Part shown: piece by piece, positions 8,689 to 17,800 of the stretch
Layout of the letters: the number at the start of each line of letters is the position of its first letter
How positions within the stretch are numbered: position 1 is the first letter of the stretch
Origin: DATAVB01 sp036267955
GTDB taxonomy: Bacteria > Actinomycetota > Actinomycetes > Mycobacteriales > QHCD01
DNA: 64,000 nucleotides
Direction: 5' to 3'
NCBI GenBank assembly: GCA_036267955.1
Contig: DATAVB010000103.1
Location: forward strand, 1 to 64,000
The notes under the pieces: model-generated
The model's input: the letters and a program-made list of their open reading frames with translations, nothing else
What the model was told of the DNA's origin: nothing
The model's database searches: none
Made by a program: the position numbers and the translations under genes

Positions 8689-10037
8689 ACCTTCACCTCA
8701 CTGGTCGCCGGGCCCGTGCTGGTTGAGCTGCCCTCACGGTGGCCCACGCCGCCACTGGCCGGCCCGAATTCGTACCCGGACTCGCCATGCAGTGCGAGGT
8801 CGAGACCGGTGATCTCATCCTCTTCCGAGACTCGGTTCGGCGTGAAGATCCCGATCACCTTCGCGATGATGAAAGACATCACGAATGAATATCCGATCAC
8901 GCAGATCACCGCAAGTGCCTGCTTCCCCAGCAGCGTGACGCCACCGCCGTAGAACAGGCCGTTGGTGCCGGCCGCGTTGGTGGCCACTGTGGACAGCAGA
9001 CCGACGCAGAGCGAGCCGATGATGCCGCCGATGAGGTGTACGCCGACCACGTCGAGTGAGTCGTCGTAGCCGAACTTGGTCTTCAGGCTGACCGCGAAGG
9101 CGCAGATTCCGCCGGCGAGCACGCCGATCAGGATGGAGCCCAACGGACTGACAAAGCCCGCGGCCGGGGTGATGGCGACCAGTCCGGCCACCGCACCCGA
9201 CGCCGCACCGAGAGTGGTGGGCTTTCCGTACCGGAGCTTCTCCACCGCGATCCAGCCGAGCAGCGCGGCAGCGGTCGCCGTGTTGGTGTTGACGAATGCG
9301 TAGGCGGCCAGGTTGTTGGCGCCCAGCGCCGAGCCGGCGTTGAAGCCGAACCAGCCGAACCACAGCAGACCCGCGCCGAGCAGGACGAACGGCACGTTGT
9401 GCGGGCGCATCTGCTCCTTCGGCCAGCCGCGCCGCTTACCCAGGACCAACGCCATCGCCAGACCTGCCGTACCGGCGTTGATGTGCACGACCGTGCCACC
9501 GGCGAAGTCGAGCGCGCCGAGCTTGAACAACCAGCCCTCGGGCGAGAAGATCCAGTGCGCCACCGGCCCGTACACCAGGATCGACCACGCGACGATGAAT
9601 GGCACAAAGGCACTGAACCGCCAGCGATCGGCGGTCGAGCCGGTGATCAACGCCGGCGTGATGATCGCGAACATCAGCTGGAATACCACGAATACCATCG
9701 GCGGAATTGATTGTGCGGCCGATCCGACATATCCGGGCAGAACTTCAGTCATGTGTTGCAGTCCGGCGAAATGTAGGTCGCCGATAAAGCCATTGCCCTT
9801 ACCAAATGCCAATGAGAAGGACACCAGGACCCAGACGATGCTGACAATCCCGATGACCACATAGTTCTGCATCAACATTCCGAGGACATTCTTCCGGCGC
9901 ACCATTCCGCCATAGAAGAAAGCCAGGCCAGGTGTCATCAGCAACACCAGTGCCGCCGAGGCCAACACCCATGCGGTGGCCCCGGTATCGATCCGGGTGA
10001 GGTCGTAGTGGCTAGCAGCCAATGTCGATGCTGTCAT
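8685..10037 (-). CDS. amt: Ammonium transporter Amt
   Basis: A 450-aa channel with about 11 membrane helices. Family segments seen include LVLLMTPGLAFFYGGMVRRKNVL at the first helix after a short periplasmic start, DFAGGTVVHINAGTAGL with the first pore histidine, and VGVHLIGGIIGSL with the second. The ATG at 10037 has an AGGGGAG ribosome-binding site 5 nt upstream and was preferred over an upstream in-frame extension without family similarity. The cytoplasmic tail is Ser/Gly-rich. Cotranscribed with glnB and glnD, and preceded by a GlnR-like operator. Confidence 0.96.
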   Translation of the reverse strand: MTASTLAASHYDLTRIDTGATAWVLASAALVLLMTPGLAFFYGGMVRRKNVLGMLMQNYVVIGIVSIVWVLVSFSLAFGKGNGFIGDLHFAGLQHMTEVLPGYVGSAAQSIPPMVFVVFQLMFAIITPALITGSTADRWRFSAFVPFIVAWSILVYGPVAHWIFSPEGWLFKLGALDFAGGTVVHINAGTAGLAMALVLGKRRGWPKEQMRPHNVPFVLLGAGLLWFGWFGFNAGSALGANNLAAYAFVNTNTATAAALLGWIAVEKLRYGKPTTLGAASGAVAGLVAITPAAGFVSPLGSILIGVLAGGICAFAVSLKTKFGYDDSLDVVGVHLIGGIIGSLCVGLLSTVATNAAGTNGLFYGGGVTLLGKQALAVICVIGYSFVMSFIIAKVIGIFTPNRVSEEDEITGLDLALHGESGYEFGPASGGVGHREGSSTSTGPATSEVKV

Positions 10038-10083
10038 TGCGCTCCCCTGAGGCTCAGTATGGCGACAAGCCTGGGGTGAGGCT

Positions 10084-10121
10084 GTTTCAGTTCGTCGTGT
10101 CAAATGTTTCGGAACCGTGAA
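10084..10121 (-). promoter_or_regulatory. Candidate GlnR operator upstream of amt
   Basis: Read on the minus strand the sequence contains TTCAC-n6-GAAAC-n6-CACGA-n6-GAAAC, with all four blocks at exact 11-bp spacing. This matches the actinobacterial GlnR pattern gTnAC-n6-GaAAC repeated twice, with both GAAAC blocks perfect. It ends 46 bp upstream of the amt start codon. GlnR activates amt-glnB-glnD in streptomycetes and mycobacteria under nitrogen limitation, so the context agrees. No glnR gene is in the window. Confidence 0.75.
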
Positions 10122-10201
10122 ATCGGCACCGCGCACAGTGACGAACAGATGAAATGCAGCAGCCGGGTGAACCCGCTGCGACCGGCGGGAGTACGCCCGA
10201 C

Positions 10202-11365
10202 TCAGTCGCCGAGCAACGCGTCCACAAATGCCTTCGGCTCGAACGGCGCCATGTCGTCCGGTCCCTCACCCAGCCCCACCAGCTTCACCGGGATGCCGAG
10301 CTCGCGCTGCACCGAGATGACGATCCCGCCCTTGGCGGTGCCGTCCAGTTTGGTGAGCACGATGCCGGTGCACTCGACCACCTCGGTGAAGACCCGCGCC
10401 TGGGTCAGACCGTTCTGGCCGGTGGTGGCATCCAGCACCAGCAACACCTCGTCCACCGGACCGTGCTTCTCCACCACCCGCTTGATCTTGCCGAGCTCGT
10501 CCATCAGACCGGACTTGGTGTGTAGCCGTCCGGCGGTGTCGATCAGCACCGTGTCGACGTGCGCACTGATGCCCTGCGCGACGGCGTCGAACGCCACCGA
10601 GGCCGGGTCGGCGCCCTCCGCACCGCGCACGGTGGTGGCGCCCACCCGGGCGCCCCAGGTCTGCAGCTGGTCGGCGGCCGCGGCCCTGAACGTGTCTGCG
10701 GCCCCCAACAGCACGCTGCGGCCGTCGGCGACCAGGACCCGGGCCAACTTGCCGCAGGTGGTCGTCTTCCCGTTCCCGTTGACGCCGACCACGAGCACCA
10801 CGGCCGGTACGTCGGCGTGCGGGAAGGTGGCCAGGTCGCGGTTGGTGTCGGGGCCGATCGCGGTCACCAGCTCCTCGGCCAGCATCTCGCGCAGCTCGTC
10901 CGGCGTCCGCGTCCCGAGCACCCGGGTCCGCTCCCGCAGCCGCGACACGATCTCACCGGTCGAGGCGACACCTACGTCGGCGGTGATCAGGGTGTCCTCG
11001 ATCTGCTCCCAGACGTCCTCGTCCAGCCGGTCTCGGGACAGCAGGGACAGCAGCCCCTTGCCCAGCGTCGACTGCGAGCGGGACAGCCGGGACCGCAGCC
11101 GTACCAGCCGGCCGGCCGCCGGCTCCGGTGTCTCGACGGACGGCTCGGCGACCTCAGGCGCAGCGACCTCAGGCGCAGCGACCTCAGGTGCGGCGGCTTC
11201 CGGTGCGGCGAGTGCATCGGTCGCGGCCGGGCGCTGCTCGACGGCGCGGCCCGGCTCGTCCCCGGTGATCTCTCCGGCTCCGCCACGCCGACGCGGCACC
11301 ACGAAGCCGACGACAGCTGCAATCGCGAGAACGACAAGGACGACAGCGATAATGACCCATTCCAT
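10202..11365 (-). CDS. ftsY: Signal recognition particle receptor FtsY
   Basis: A 387-aa SRP receptor GTPase. An N-terminal membrane anchor (residues 2-23) is followed by an acidic Ala/Pro/Glu-rich A region that contains three APEVA repeats, then the NG domain with VGVNGNGKTTTCGKL, DTAGRLHTK and TKLDGTAKGG. It ends with the GEGPDDMAPFEPKAFVDALL signature. It docks with Ffh (encoded at 1.8-3.4 kb) at the membrane. It lies upstream of amt on the same strand with 164 bp between them. The N-terminal anchor is typical of actinobacterial FtsY. Confidence 0.97.
   Translation of the reverse strand: MEWVIIAVVLVVLAIAAVVGFVVPRRRGGAGEITGDEPGRAVEQRPAATDALAAPEAAAPEVAAPEVAAPEVAEPSVETPEPAAGRLVRLRSRLSRSQSTLGKGLLSLLSRDRLDEDVWEQIEDTLITADVGVASTGEIVSRLRERTRVLGTRTPDELREMLAEELVTAIGPDTNRDLATFPHADVPAVVLVVGVNGNGKTTTCGKLARVLVADGRSVLLGAADTFRAAAADQLQTWGARVGATTVRGAEGADPASVAFDAVAQGISAHVDTVLIDTAGRLHTKSGLMDELGKIKRVVEKHGPVDEVLLVLDATTGQNGLTQARVFTEVVECTGIVLTKLDGTAKGGIVISVQRELGIPVKLVGLGEGPDDMAPFEPKAFVDALLGD
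11148..11192. repeat. Tandem 15-bp repeat within ftsY
   Basis: Three copies of the unit GCGACCTCAGGCGCA (the third slightly changed) encode APEVA repeats in the flexible acidic region between membrane anchor and NG domain. In-frame period, like the repeats in glnD and the YceI gene. Confidence 0.85.
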
Positions 11366-11488
11366 GGGTCGATCCTCTCAGAGTCGCCGCCCCGCCGTGA
11401 CCACCGGCAACGTGCTCGGCAGGTGCGCCTGGCAATGCGGGTTCTGACATTACGTGCGACATATTGGCACCCGAGGAAAAGCGCATTC

Positions 11489-11556
11489 CTCGCCGACCTT
11501 GACCTTATGGCTGGGTCTTATCCGATTTGTCCAGCCATAAGGTCAAGATCGGCGAG
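11489..11556. repeat. Long intergenic inverted repeat between ftsY and the response-regulator gene
   Basis: 26-bp arms (11489-11514 and 11531-11556) with a single mismatch, separated by 16 bp. The arm begins CTCGCCGA and contains CCTTGACCTTATGGCTGG. It lies between two minus-strand genes, upstream of ftsY and downstream of the two-component operon. There is no T-run beside the stem. It may terminate the two-component operon or be another member of the local hairpin population. Confidence 0.75.
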
Positions 11557-11576
11557 CAACAGACCGCCGCGACGGC

Positions 11577-11632
11577 GATCATGCAGAAAGGGTCCGTGAC
11601 ACGCCGTACGGACGAGCCATTTGTGCATGATC
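11577..11632. terminator. Hairpin overlapping the response-regulator stop codon
   Basis: GATCATGCA at 11577-11585 pairs with TGCATGATC at 11624-11632, and an inner GTCCGT/ACGGAC pair (11592-11597 and 11608-11613) extends the structure. The outer arm reaches into the stop codon of the response regulator. It may end transcription of the two-component operon. The outer arm shares the GATCATG core with the CATGATCRTGA hairpin family. Confidence 0.5.
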
Positions 11633-12287
11633 ACCCGGCAGGGGGAAGGACGCCGGCCTCGTGGGCCAGCAGTCCGGCCTGGGTGCGGTTGGCACAGTCC
11701 AGCTTTTCCATGGTCCGGGACACGTAGCCTTTGATCGTCGCCTCGGACAGGTACAGCCGGGCCGCGATCTGCGCATTGGACAGTCCCTCGCCCAGGCCGG
11801 CCAGCACCTCCCTCTCGCGTTCGGTCAGCGACGCGATCAGGCCGCGGGCACTGTCCCGAGCGGACTGCCGGTCGGTGGAGGCGGCGACGAGTCGGCTGGC
11901 GGCGGCCGGCGAGAGCACCATGTTGCCGTCGGCAGCGACCCGGACCAGCTTGATCAACTCCTCCGGCGGCGTCGACTTCACCAGAAAGCCGGTCGCACCG
12001 GCCCGCAACGCCCGCAATACGTACTGGTCGGCGTCGAAGGTGGTCAGCGCCACCGTCACCGGCGGCTGTGGCAGGGCGGCGATCCGCTCGATCGCCGTGA
12101 GGCCGTCCACCCCGGGCATCCGCAGATCCATCAGCACAACATCGGGGCGCTCCCGAAGCACGGCGTCGACCGCCGCGGCGCCGTCGTGCGCCTCGGCGAC
12201 GACCTCGATGTCACCGGTCGAGCCGAGGATTGTCCGCAAATGCGCGCACACCATGGCCTCGTCGTCCACCACGACCACCCGGACCAT
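11631..12287 (-). CDS. NarL/LuxR-family response regulator
   Basis: A 218-aa two-component response regulator. The receiver domain has DDEAMV at the N-terminus, the phospho-acceptor aspartate in VVLMDLRMPGVDGL (near residue 54), the conserved threonine in ALTTFD and the lysine in FLVKST. The C-terminal LuxR-type helix-turn-helix has LTEREREVLAGLGEGLSNAQIA and LYLSEATIKGYVSRTMEKL. It follows the histidine kinase gene with a 3-bp gap and is surely its partner. Targets are unknown. Confidence 0.95.
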   Translation of the reverse strand: MVRVVVVDDEAMVCAHLRTILGSTGDIEVVAEAHDGAAAVDAVLRERPDVVLMDLRMPGVDGLTAIERIAALPQPPVTVALTTFDADQYVLRALRAGATGFLVKSTPPEELIKLVRVAADGNMVLSPAAASRLVAASTDRQSARDSARGLIASLTEREREVLAGLGEGLSNAQIAARLYLSEATIKGYVSRTMEKLDCANRTQAGLLAHEAGVLPPAG

Positions 12288-12290
12288 CGC

Positions 12291-13487
12291 TCACACCACC
12301 GATTCAGCCGTCGGAACGAAGGCCGGCAGTGTCGCATCCAGCCGGAATCCGCCGTCCGGCGCCGGGGCGGCGTACAGGGTGCCGTGCACCAGTTCGATCC
12401 GCTGCCGCAGCCCGACGATGCCCAGTCCGGAGCCGCTGGCGGCGAGCACCGCGTCCGGTCGCCGCGTCGGTGCAGTGTTGCTGACCGTGAGCCGCACCTG
12501 CGACCGGCCGTAGTGGATCTGCACCTGCACCGTCGCGCCGGGCGCGTGCTTGCGGACGTTGGTCAGTGCCTCGCGCACGATCCGGTACGCCGTGCGACCG
12601 ACCACCGGGGAGGCCACCGCCGGATCGCCGTCCTGCACCAACTCAGTCGGCGTACCCACCGCGGTGGATTCGGCAACCAGCGTGACCAGGCCTGCGACAG
12701 AGGGGGTCTCGTCGCCGTCCGGCTCGGCCCGCAGGATGCCGACCAGGTCACGCAGTTCGTCCAGCGCCTGACAGCCGGCCGCCCGCAACTCCTCGGCGGC
12801 GTGCCGGGTCACATCGTCCGCGGCGGTCACCTGCAACGCACCGGCCTGCAGCACCATCAGGCTCACCCGGTGGGTGACCACGTCGTGCATCTCGCCGGCC
12901 AGCCGGGCCCGTTCCTCGGTCCGGGCCTGCTCGGCCAGCAGATGGGTCTCCCGTTCGGCCCGCTCGGCCCGCTCGGTCAGTGCGGCCAGCAACCGACGCC
13001 GCGCCTCGAAGTACAGCGCGAGCAGCGGACCGATCGCGGTGCGGGCGACACTGATCGTGATGACGGTGGCCGACGGCTGCCAGGGCCGGGCCACCACGAG
13101 GGTGAGAATCCCGACCGCCAGGTACGCCCGCATCCGTCGGCCGCACCCCAGGATCGGGCCGTACGCGGCGAGGATGGTCGAGTACGGCGCCCAGACGTTG
13201 CCGCTGTGGTCCGGGGTCAGGGCACCGGCCGGGTACGCCAGCAGCGCCAGCGCGAGGGTGAACGCCGCCAGCATCGCCACCACGACCAGCGGGGCGCGCC
13301 GGCGGGCGATCAGCGAGAAGCACGCGACCGCCTGCAGGCCGAGCATGAACCAGGCCAGCGGGCCCGGATGTTGCGGCCACCACGTCGCTCCCAGGAGCGT
13401 GAGGCTGGTGTCCAGCACGACGAAGAAGACCGCGATCACGGCATCGGACACGAGCGGGTGCCGGCACAGCCACGAGCGCTTGTTCAC
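12291..13487 (-). CDS. Sensor histidine kinase, NarL-partner type
   Basis: A two-component kinase of the HisKA_3 class. Five or six N-terminal membrane helices (to about residue 150) are followed by the dimerisation/phospho-acceptor helix RLAGEMHDVVTHRVSLMV, with the histidine in the MHDVV motif, and by the ATPase domain ending GSGLGIVGLRQRIELVHG. The GTG at 13487 (NKRSWLCRHP) gives 398 aa; an ATG 81 bp further upstream is possible but adds a basic, low-similarity stretch. No extracellular sensing domain is visible, so the signal is probably membrane-related or cytoplasmic. Confidence 0.9.
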   Translation of the reverse strand: MNKRSWLCRHPLVSDAVIAVFFVVLDTSLTLLGATWWPQHPGPLAWFMLGLQAVACFSLIARRRAPLVVVAMLAAFTLALALLAYPAGALTPDHSGNVWAPYSTILAAYGPILGCGRRMRAYLAVGILTLVVARPWQPSATVITISVARTAIGPLLALYFEARRRLLAALTERAERAERETHLLAEQARTEERARLAGEMHDVVTHRVSLMVLQAGALQVTAADDVTRHAAEELRAAGCQALDELRDLVGILRAEPDGDETPSVAGLVTLVAESTAVGTPTELVQDGDPAVASPVVGRTAYRIVREALTNVRKHAPGATVQVQIHYGRSQVRLTVSNTAPTRRPDAVLAASGSGLGIVGLRQRIELVHGTLYAAPAPDGGFRLDATLPAFVPTAESVV

Positions 13488-13655
13488 GCGGCAAACAGTA
13501 CGTCGCGACCGGGCCCGCGGCCCACCTACGCGCACCTTCGGCGGGCCCGGAACCGACGAAAGTCGCATCCGTTCAGGCGCCGTTCAGACGTTCGTCGCCG
13601 CCGGACGCGACCGTCTCCGCTGCCGCGCGGACACGCGCTTGAGTGCAATAGAGGC

Positions 13656-14258
13656 ATGACAACTCAGCCAGCGCAACGCGGCCCAGCACAGTCCGGCACA
13701 CCACAGTCCGGCCCAGCACAGTCCGGCACACCACAACTCGGCCGGTACACCATCGATCCCGAGCGCTCGCGCGTCGGATTCGCCACCCGTCACCTCTTCG
13801 GCCTGCCGGTACGCGGGTCGTTCGCGATCCGGTCCGGCACGGTCGACGTCACCGAGCCGGCGGCCCGGTCATCCGTTCGGGTCGAGATCGACGCGGCGAG
13901 CTTCGACACCGGCAACCAGGCGCGGGACAAGAACGTCCGGTCGGGTCGCTTCCTCGACGCGGATCGCTATCCGACCATGCGGTTCACCGCGGACCGGCTG
14001 GACGACTCGACCCTGGCCGGGATGCTGACGGTCCGCGGCGTCAGCCGACCGGTCACCGTGACCTTGGAAGAAGTGACCCGGCAAGACGGGACCCGGCAAG
14101 ACGGGACCCGGGGAGAGGCACCGACCGCAGACCACGCGTCCTTCGCGGCTCGGGCCACCACCCGGATCGACCGCACCGACTTCGGCGTGACCGCCTCGCG
14201 CGGGCTCGCCGGCCGCTATCTCACCGTCACACTGGATATCCGATGCGTCCGGCAGTAA
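13656..14258 (+). CDS. YceI-family lipid-binding protein
   Basis: A 200-aa lipocalin-like protein; YceI members bind isoprenoids or amphiphiles. Core segments are YTIDPERSRVGFATRHL, GSFAIRSGTVDV and FLDADRYPTMRFTADRL, and the end is RTDFGVTASRGLAGRYLTVTLDI. No signal peptide is evident. The N-terminal 30 residues consist of a 10-residue unit (PAQSGTPQSG) repeated twice, and TRQDG repeats occur near residue 145; both are encoded by tandem DNA repeats. GAGG sits only 1 nt before the ATG, so the exact start is uncertain. Divergent from the histidine kinase. Confidence 0.88.
   Translation: MTTQPAQRGPAQSGTPQSGPAQSGTPQLGRYTIDPERSRVGFATRHLFGLPVRGSFAIRSGTVDVTEPAARSSVRVEIDAASFDTGNQARDKNVRSGRFLDADRYPTMRFTADRLDDSTLAGMLTVRGVSRPVTVTLEEVTRQDGTRQDGTRGEAPTADHASFAARATTRIDRTDFGVTASRGLAGRYLTVTLDIRCVRQ
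13681..13740. repeat. Tandem 30-bp repeat in the YceI gene N-terminus
   Basis: Two adjacent 30-bp units, nearly identical, encode PAQSGTPQSG and PAQSGTPQLG ahead of the YceI fold. A second tandem repeat of 15 bp (ACCCGGCAAGACGGG, 14076-14105) encodes TRQDG twice in the same gene. Both keep the frame. Confidence 0.85.
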
Positions 14259-14860
14259 CCACGGCGACCAGCTTCGACGACGACGCGGCGGACGGCGACC
14301 TGGCCGCGTACGTAATGCACAAACACCGGCTGTTAGGCGCGCTCCGCGGCACCGTGCTGGAGATCGGTGCCGGCGGCGGCGCGAACTTCGCCTGGTATCG
14401 GGCAAGCATCGACTGGATCGGGCTGGAACCCAGCCGGGTCCGGCGTCGGCAGTTGGCGGCGACCGCGGCGGCCCACGGGCAGCATGCCCCGGTGCTGGCC
14501 GCGCCGGTCGAGACGATCCCGCTCCCTGACGGCCGGGTTGACGCCGTCGTCGGCACGGTGGTGTTGTGTTCGGTGGCCGATCAGGCGCGGGCACTGGCCG
14601 AGATCCGGCGGGTGTTGCGACCGGGCGGGCAGTTCGTCTTCTTCGAGCACGTGGCTGCCCCGGCCGGCACCTGGTCGCGCCGGATGCAGTCCGGCTGGGC
14701 GCCGATCTCGCGGCGCTTCGACGCAGGCTGCGATCCCACCCGGGAAACCGGAAAGGCGATCGCCGACGCGGGATTCGCTGCGGTGCGGGCCCGCCGGTAC
14801 TCCCGGCGGCCGGCGATCGGTGTCTACAACCCGTTCATCGGCGGGAGCGCTTTCCGTTAG
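14243..14860 (+). CDS. Class I SAM-dependent methyltransferase
   Basis: A 205-aa methyltransferase of the Methyltransf_11 type. Motif I is VLEIGAGGGANFAWY (near residue 38), a GLEPS acidic-loop equivalent follows, then VVGTVVLCSVAD and LRPGGQFVFFEHVAAP. The substrate is unknown; similar proteins are often annotated as UbiE-like. The ATG lies 16 bp before the end of the YceI gene. The TAG stop overlaps the smc stop codon on the opposite strand, so two convergent genes end within the same bases. Confidence 0.88.
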   Translation: MRPAVTTATSFDDDAADGDLAAYVMHKHRLLGALRGTVLEIGAGGGANFAWYRASIDWIGLEPSRVRRRQLAATAAAHGQHAPVLAAPVETIPLPDGRVDAVVGTVVLCSVADQARALAEIRRVLRPGGQFVFFEHVAAPAGTWSRRMQSGWAPISRRFDAGCDPTRETGKAIADAGFAAVRARRYSRRPAIGVYNPFIGGSAFR

Positions 14861-17800
14861 GCGGAGGCGAATTCGTGCATGCGCTGACTGATCACCGTGG
14901 TGATCCCGTCGCCGCGCATGCTGACGCCGTAGAGCGCGTCGGCGATCTCCATCGTCCGCTTCTGGTGAGTGATGACGATCAACTGGCTGGTCGCCCGCAA
15001 CTCGCTGAGCAACCCGATCAGCCGGCCCAGGTTGGTGTCGTCCAGCGCCGCCTCGATCTCGTCCATCACATAGAACGGCGAGGGGCGGGCTCGGAAGATG
15101 GCCACCAGCAACGCGACGGCCACCAGGGAACGTTCGCCACCCGACAGCAGGGACAGCCGCTTCACCTTCTTGCCCGGCGGCCGCGCTTCGACCTCGATGC
15201 CTGTGGTGAGCAGGTTTTCCGGGTCGGTCAGCAGCAGTTTGCCTTCGCCGCCGGGGAAGAGCGTCGCGAAGACGATCTCGAATTCCCGCGCGGTGTCGGT
15301 GAAGGCGGATTCGAAGACGTCATGAATTCGGTCGTCGACCTCCTTCACCACGATCAACAGATCGCGGCGGGTCGCCTTGAGATCCTCCAGTTGCTCGGAG
15401 AGGAACTTGTGCCGCTCCTCCAGCGCCGCGAATTCCTCGAGCGCGAGCGGATTCACCTTGCCCAGTAGGCGAAACTCCCGGTCAGCCTTCGCCGCGCGCT
15501 TCTCGCACATCGCCCGGTCGTACGGGCCGGGCACGGGCTCGGTCACCTGCTCGCCGCGTTCCCGGGCCGTTTCGTACTCGAGCATTTCGACGCCGGCCGG
15601 CGGCATCGGTACGTCGGGTCCGTACTCACCGATCAGCTCGTCGACCCCGACACCGTGCTCCTCGACGGCCTTCGTCTCCAGCGCCTCGACCCGCAGCCGC
15701 TGCTCGGCCCGGGCCACCTCGTCGCGGTGCACCGCGTCGGTGAGCCGCTCCAGCTGTCCGGCCAGCTCACGGGTTGCGGTACGGGTGCTGGCCAGCTCGG
15801 CGTCCCGGGTCCGGCGCTGGGCCGCGGCGGCGTCGCGTGCGGTCTCGGCAGTCGCGACCGAACGGGCCAGCCGCTGGGCGATCTCCAGACCGGTACGGGC
15901 CACGGCGCCGGCGATCAGCGCCCCGCGGGCGCGGGCGATCCGGGCCCGTTCCTGGCGCGCTCTGGTCTCGCGCTCGCGCCGGGCCTGGGCCTCCAGCGCG
16001 TCGGCGCGGCCGGCGAGCGCCCGGGACCGCTCCTCGGCCGTACGGACCGCGAGCCGGGCCTCGACCTCGGCCTGCCGTGCCTCGGTGAGCGACTCGGCGG
16101 CATCGTCCCGTACCTGGGTCGAGGGCTCCTCGTCGTCGAGCGGCGCCTCCTGCGCTGCCTCCAGTCGGGCCTGCGCCTCCTCCAATGCGCGCAGTGCCTC
16201 GGCGCGGGCCTGTTCGGCCTTGTAGCGGGCCTGTTCCAGCCGTTCCGCCTCCGCCGCGGCCGACCGGGCCGCCGACCCGAGATGGGCCAACTGCTCGGCC
16301 ACGGCCGACATCTTGGCGTCCGACTCGTGCAGCCGGGACAGCGCCCGTTCGACCTCGGTGGCGCAGACCTGTACCCGGGCGCGGGACTCCTCCAGCGCAC
16401 TCTGCAGGTGGGTGCACCGGGCGCTGGCCTCGTCGACCTTCTGCTGGGCCTCATCGACCGCGGCCTGCACCTCGATGACACTCGGCGCGCTGGCCGAACC
16501 GCCCACGGCGGCGTCGGCGCCGAGCAGGTCGCCCTCCGGCGTGACGGCCCGAACGGACGGCAGGGTGGCGACCAGTCGGGCCGCCTCGTCCAGGTCGGCC
16601 ACGACGGCGACCCGATCCAGCGCCCGACCGAGCGCGGGCCGCAGGGACTCCGGCGCTCGCACCAGATCCAGCGCCCACCGGGCGCCGACCGGCAGCTGCG
16701 GCCAGGCGTTGCGGTCGATCGGCCCGGCGTGCGAGCCGATCAGCATCGACGCCCGGCCGGCGTCCTGCGCCTTGAGCAGCCGTACGGCGGTCGCCGCGTC
16801 CGCCGGAGCCGACAGCGCGACTGCATCGGCGAGTCCGCCGAGCGCGGCGGCCAGGGCGGCCTCGTGGCCGGGATCCACGGTCAGCAGGGCGGCCACCGAG
16901 CCGAGCAAGCCAGGCAGTCGTTCGCCGGCGGCGAGCAACGCGCCGGCGCCGTCCTTGCGGTTCAGGCCGAGCGCCAGCGCCTCCCGGCGAGCCTGCCAGG
17001 ACGAGCGGTCCCGCTCGGCCTCGCGCTCGGCGTCGGTCAGCTCGCGCAACGTGTTCTGGGCGTCCTCGTGGGCGACCACGGCGGCCTCGTGCACCTCGTC
17101 GAGACTCAGCTCGCCCTCGTCGAGCGCGCCCACCTCGCTCTGCACGGTGTCGAACTCGGCCTGCGCCTCGGCGGCCCGTTCGCGCGCCTCGGCGGCAGCC
17201 GTGGCCAGCCGGGCCATCTCCTCGCCGCCGGCCGTCGCCTTGGACTGCAGGGCGTCGACCTGCCCGGTGAGTTTCGCCAGACCCTCACGGCGGTCCGCGG
17301 CGGCCCGGGCGGCAGCCACGATCGCCCGCTCGGCATCGGTGACCCGCTTCTCCCACTCAGTCCGCTCGCCGACCGTCTCGGCCAACTGTTCGCGCGCATC
17401 GTTCAGCTCGCGGGCCACGCCGTCTTCGGCGTCCCGCATCGCCTCGGCCTCGGCCTCGAGCTCGTCCGGGTCACGACCCGGCGAGGTCTCGTCCGGTGGC
17501 GCCGCGAGGTAACGCTCCCGCTCGGCCGCCAGCTGCAGCGTCCCGCCGAACCGCTCGGTCAGCGCGGACAGGCGATACCAGGTGTCCTGGGCGGCCGCGA
17601 GCTTCGGCGCATCGGCGGCGATGACCTGTTCCAGCTCGGCCTCGCGGGTCTGCGCAGTCGCGAGTTGAGCCTCCACCTCGGACCGGCGGCCGCGGATAGC
17701 GCTCTCGTCGGCCACCTCCTTGTCGATGGAGGACCGCAGCACGACCAGGTCGTCGGCGAGCAGCCTGAGCCGGGCGTCGCGCAACTCGGCCTGGATGGTG

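Noticed and set aside
11661..13655. N-terminal extension of the YceI frame
   Set aside because: It runs antisense through the two-component genes. The YceI protein starts at 13656.
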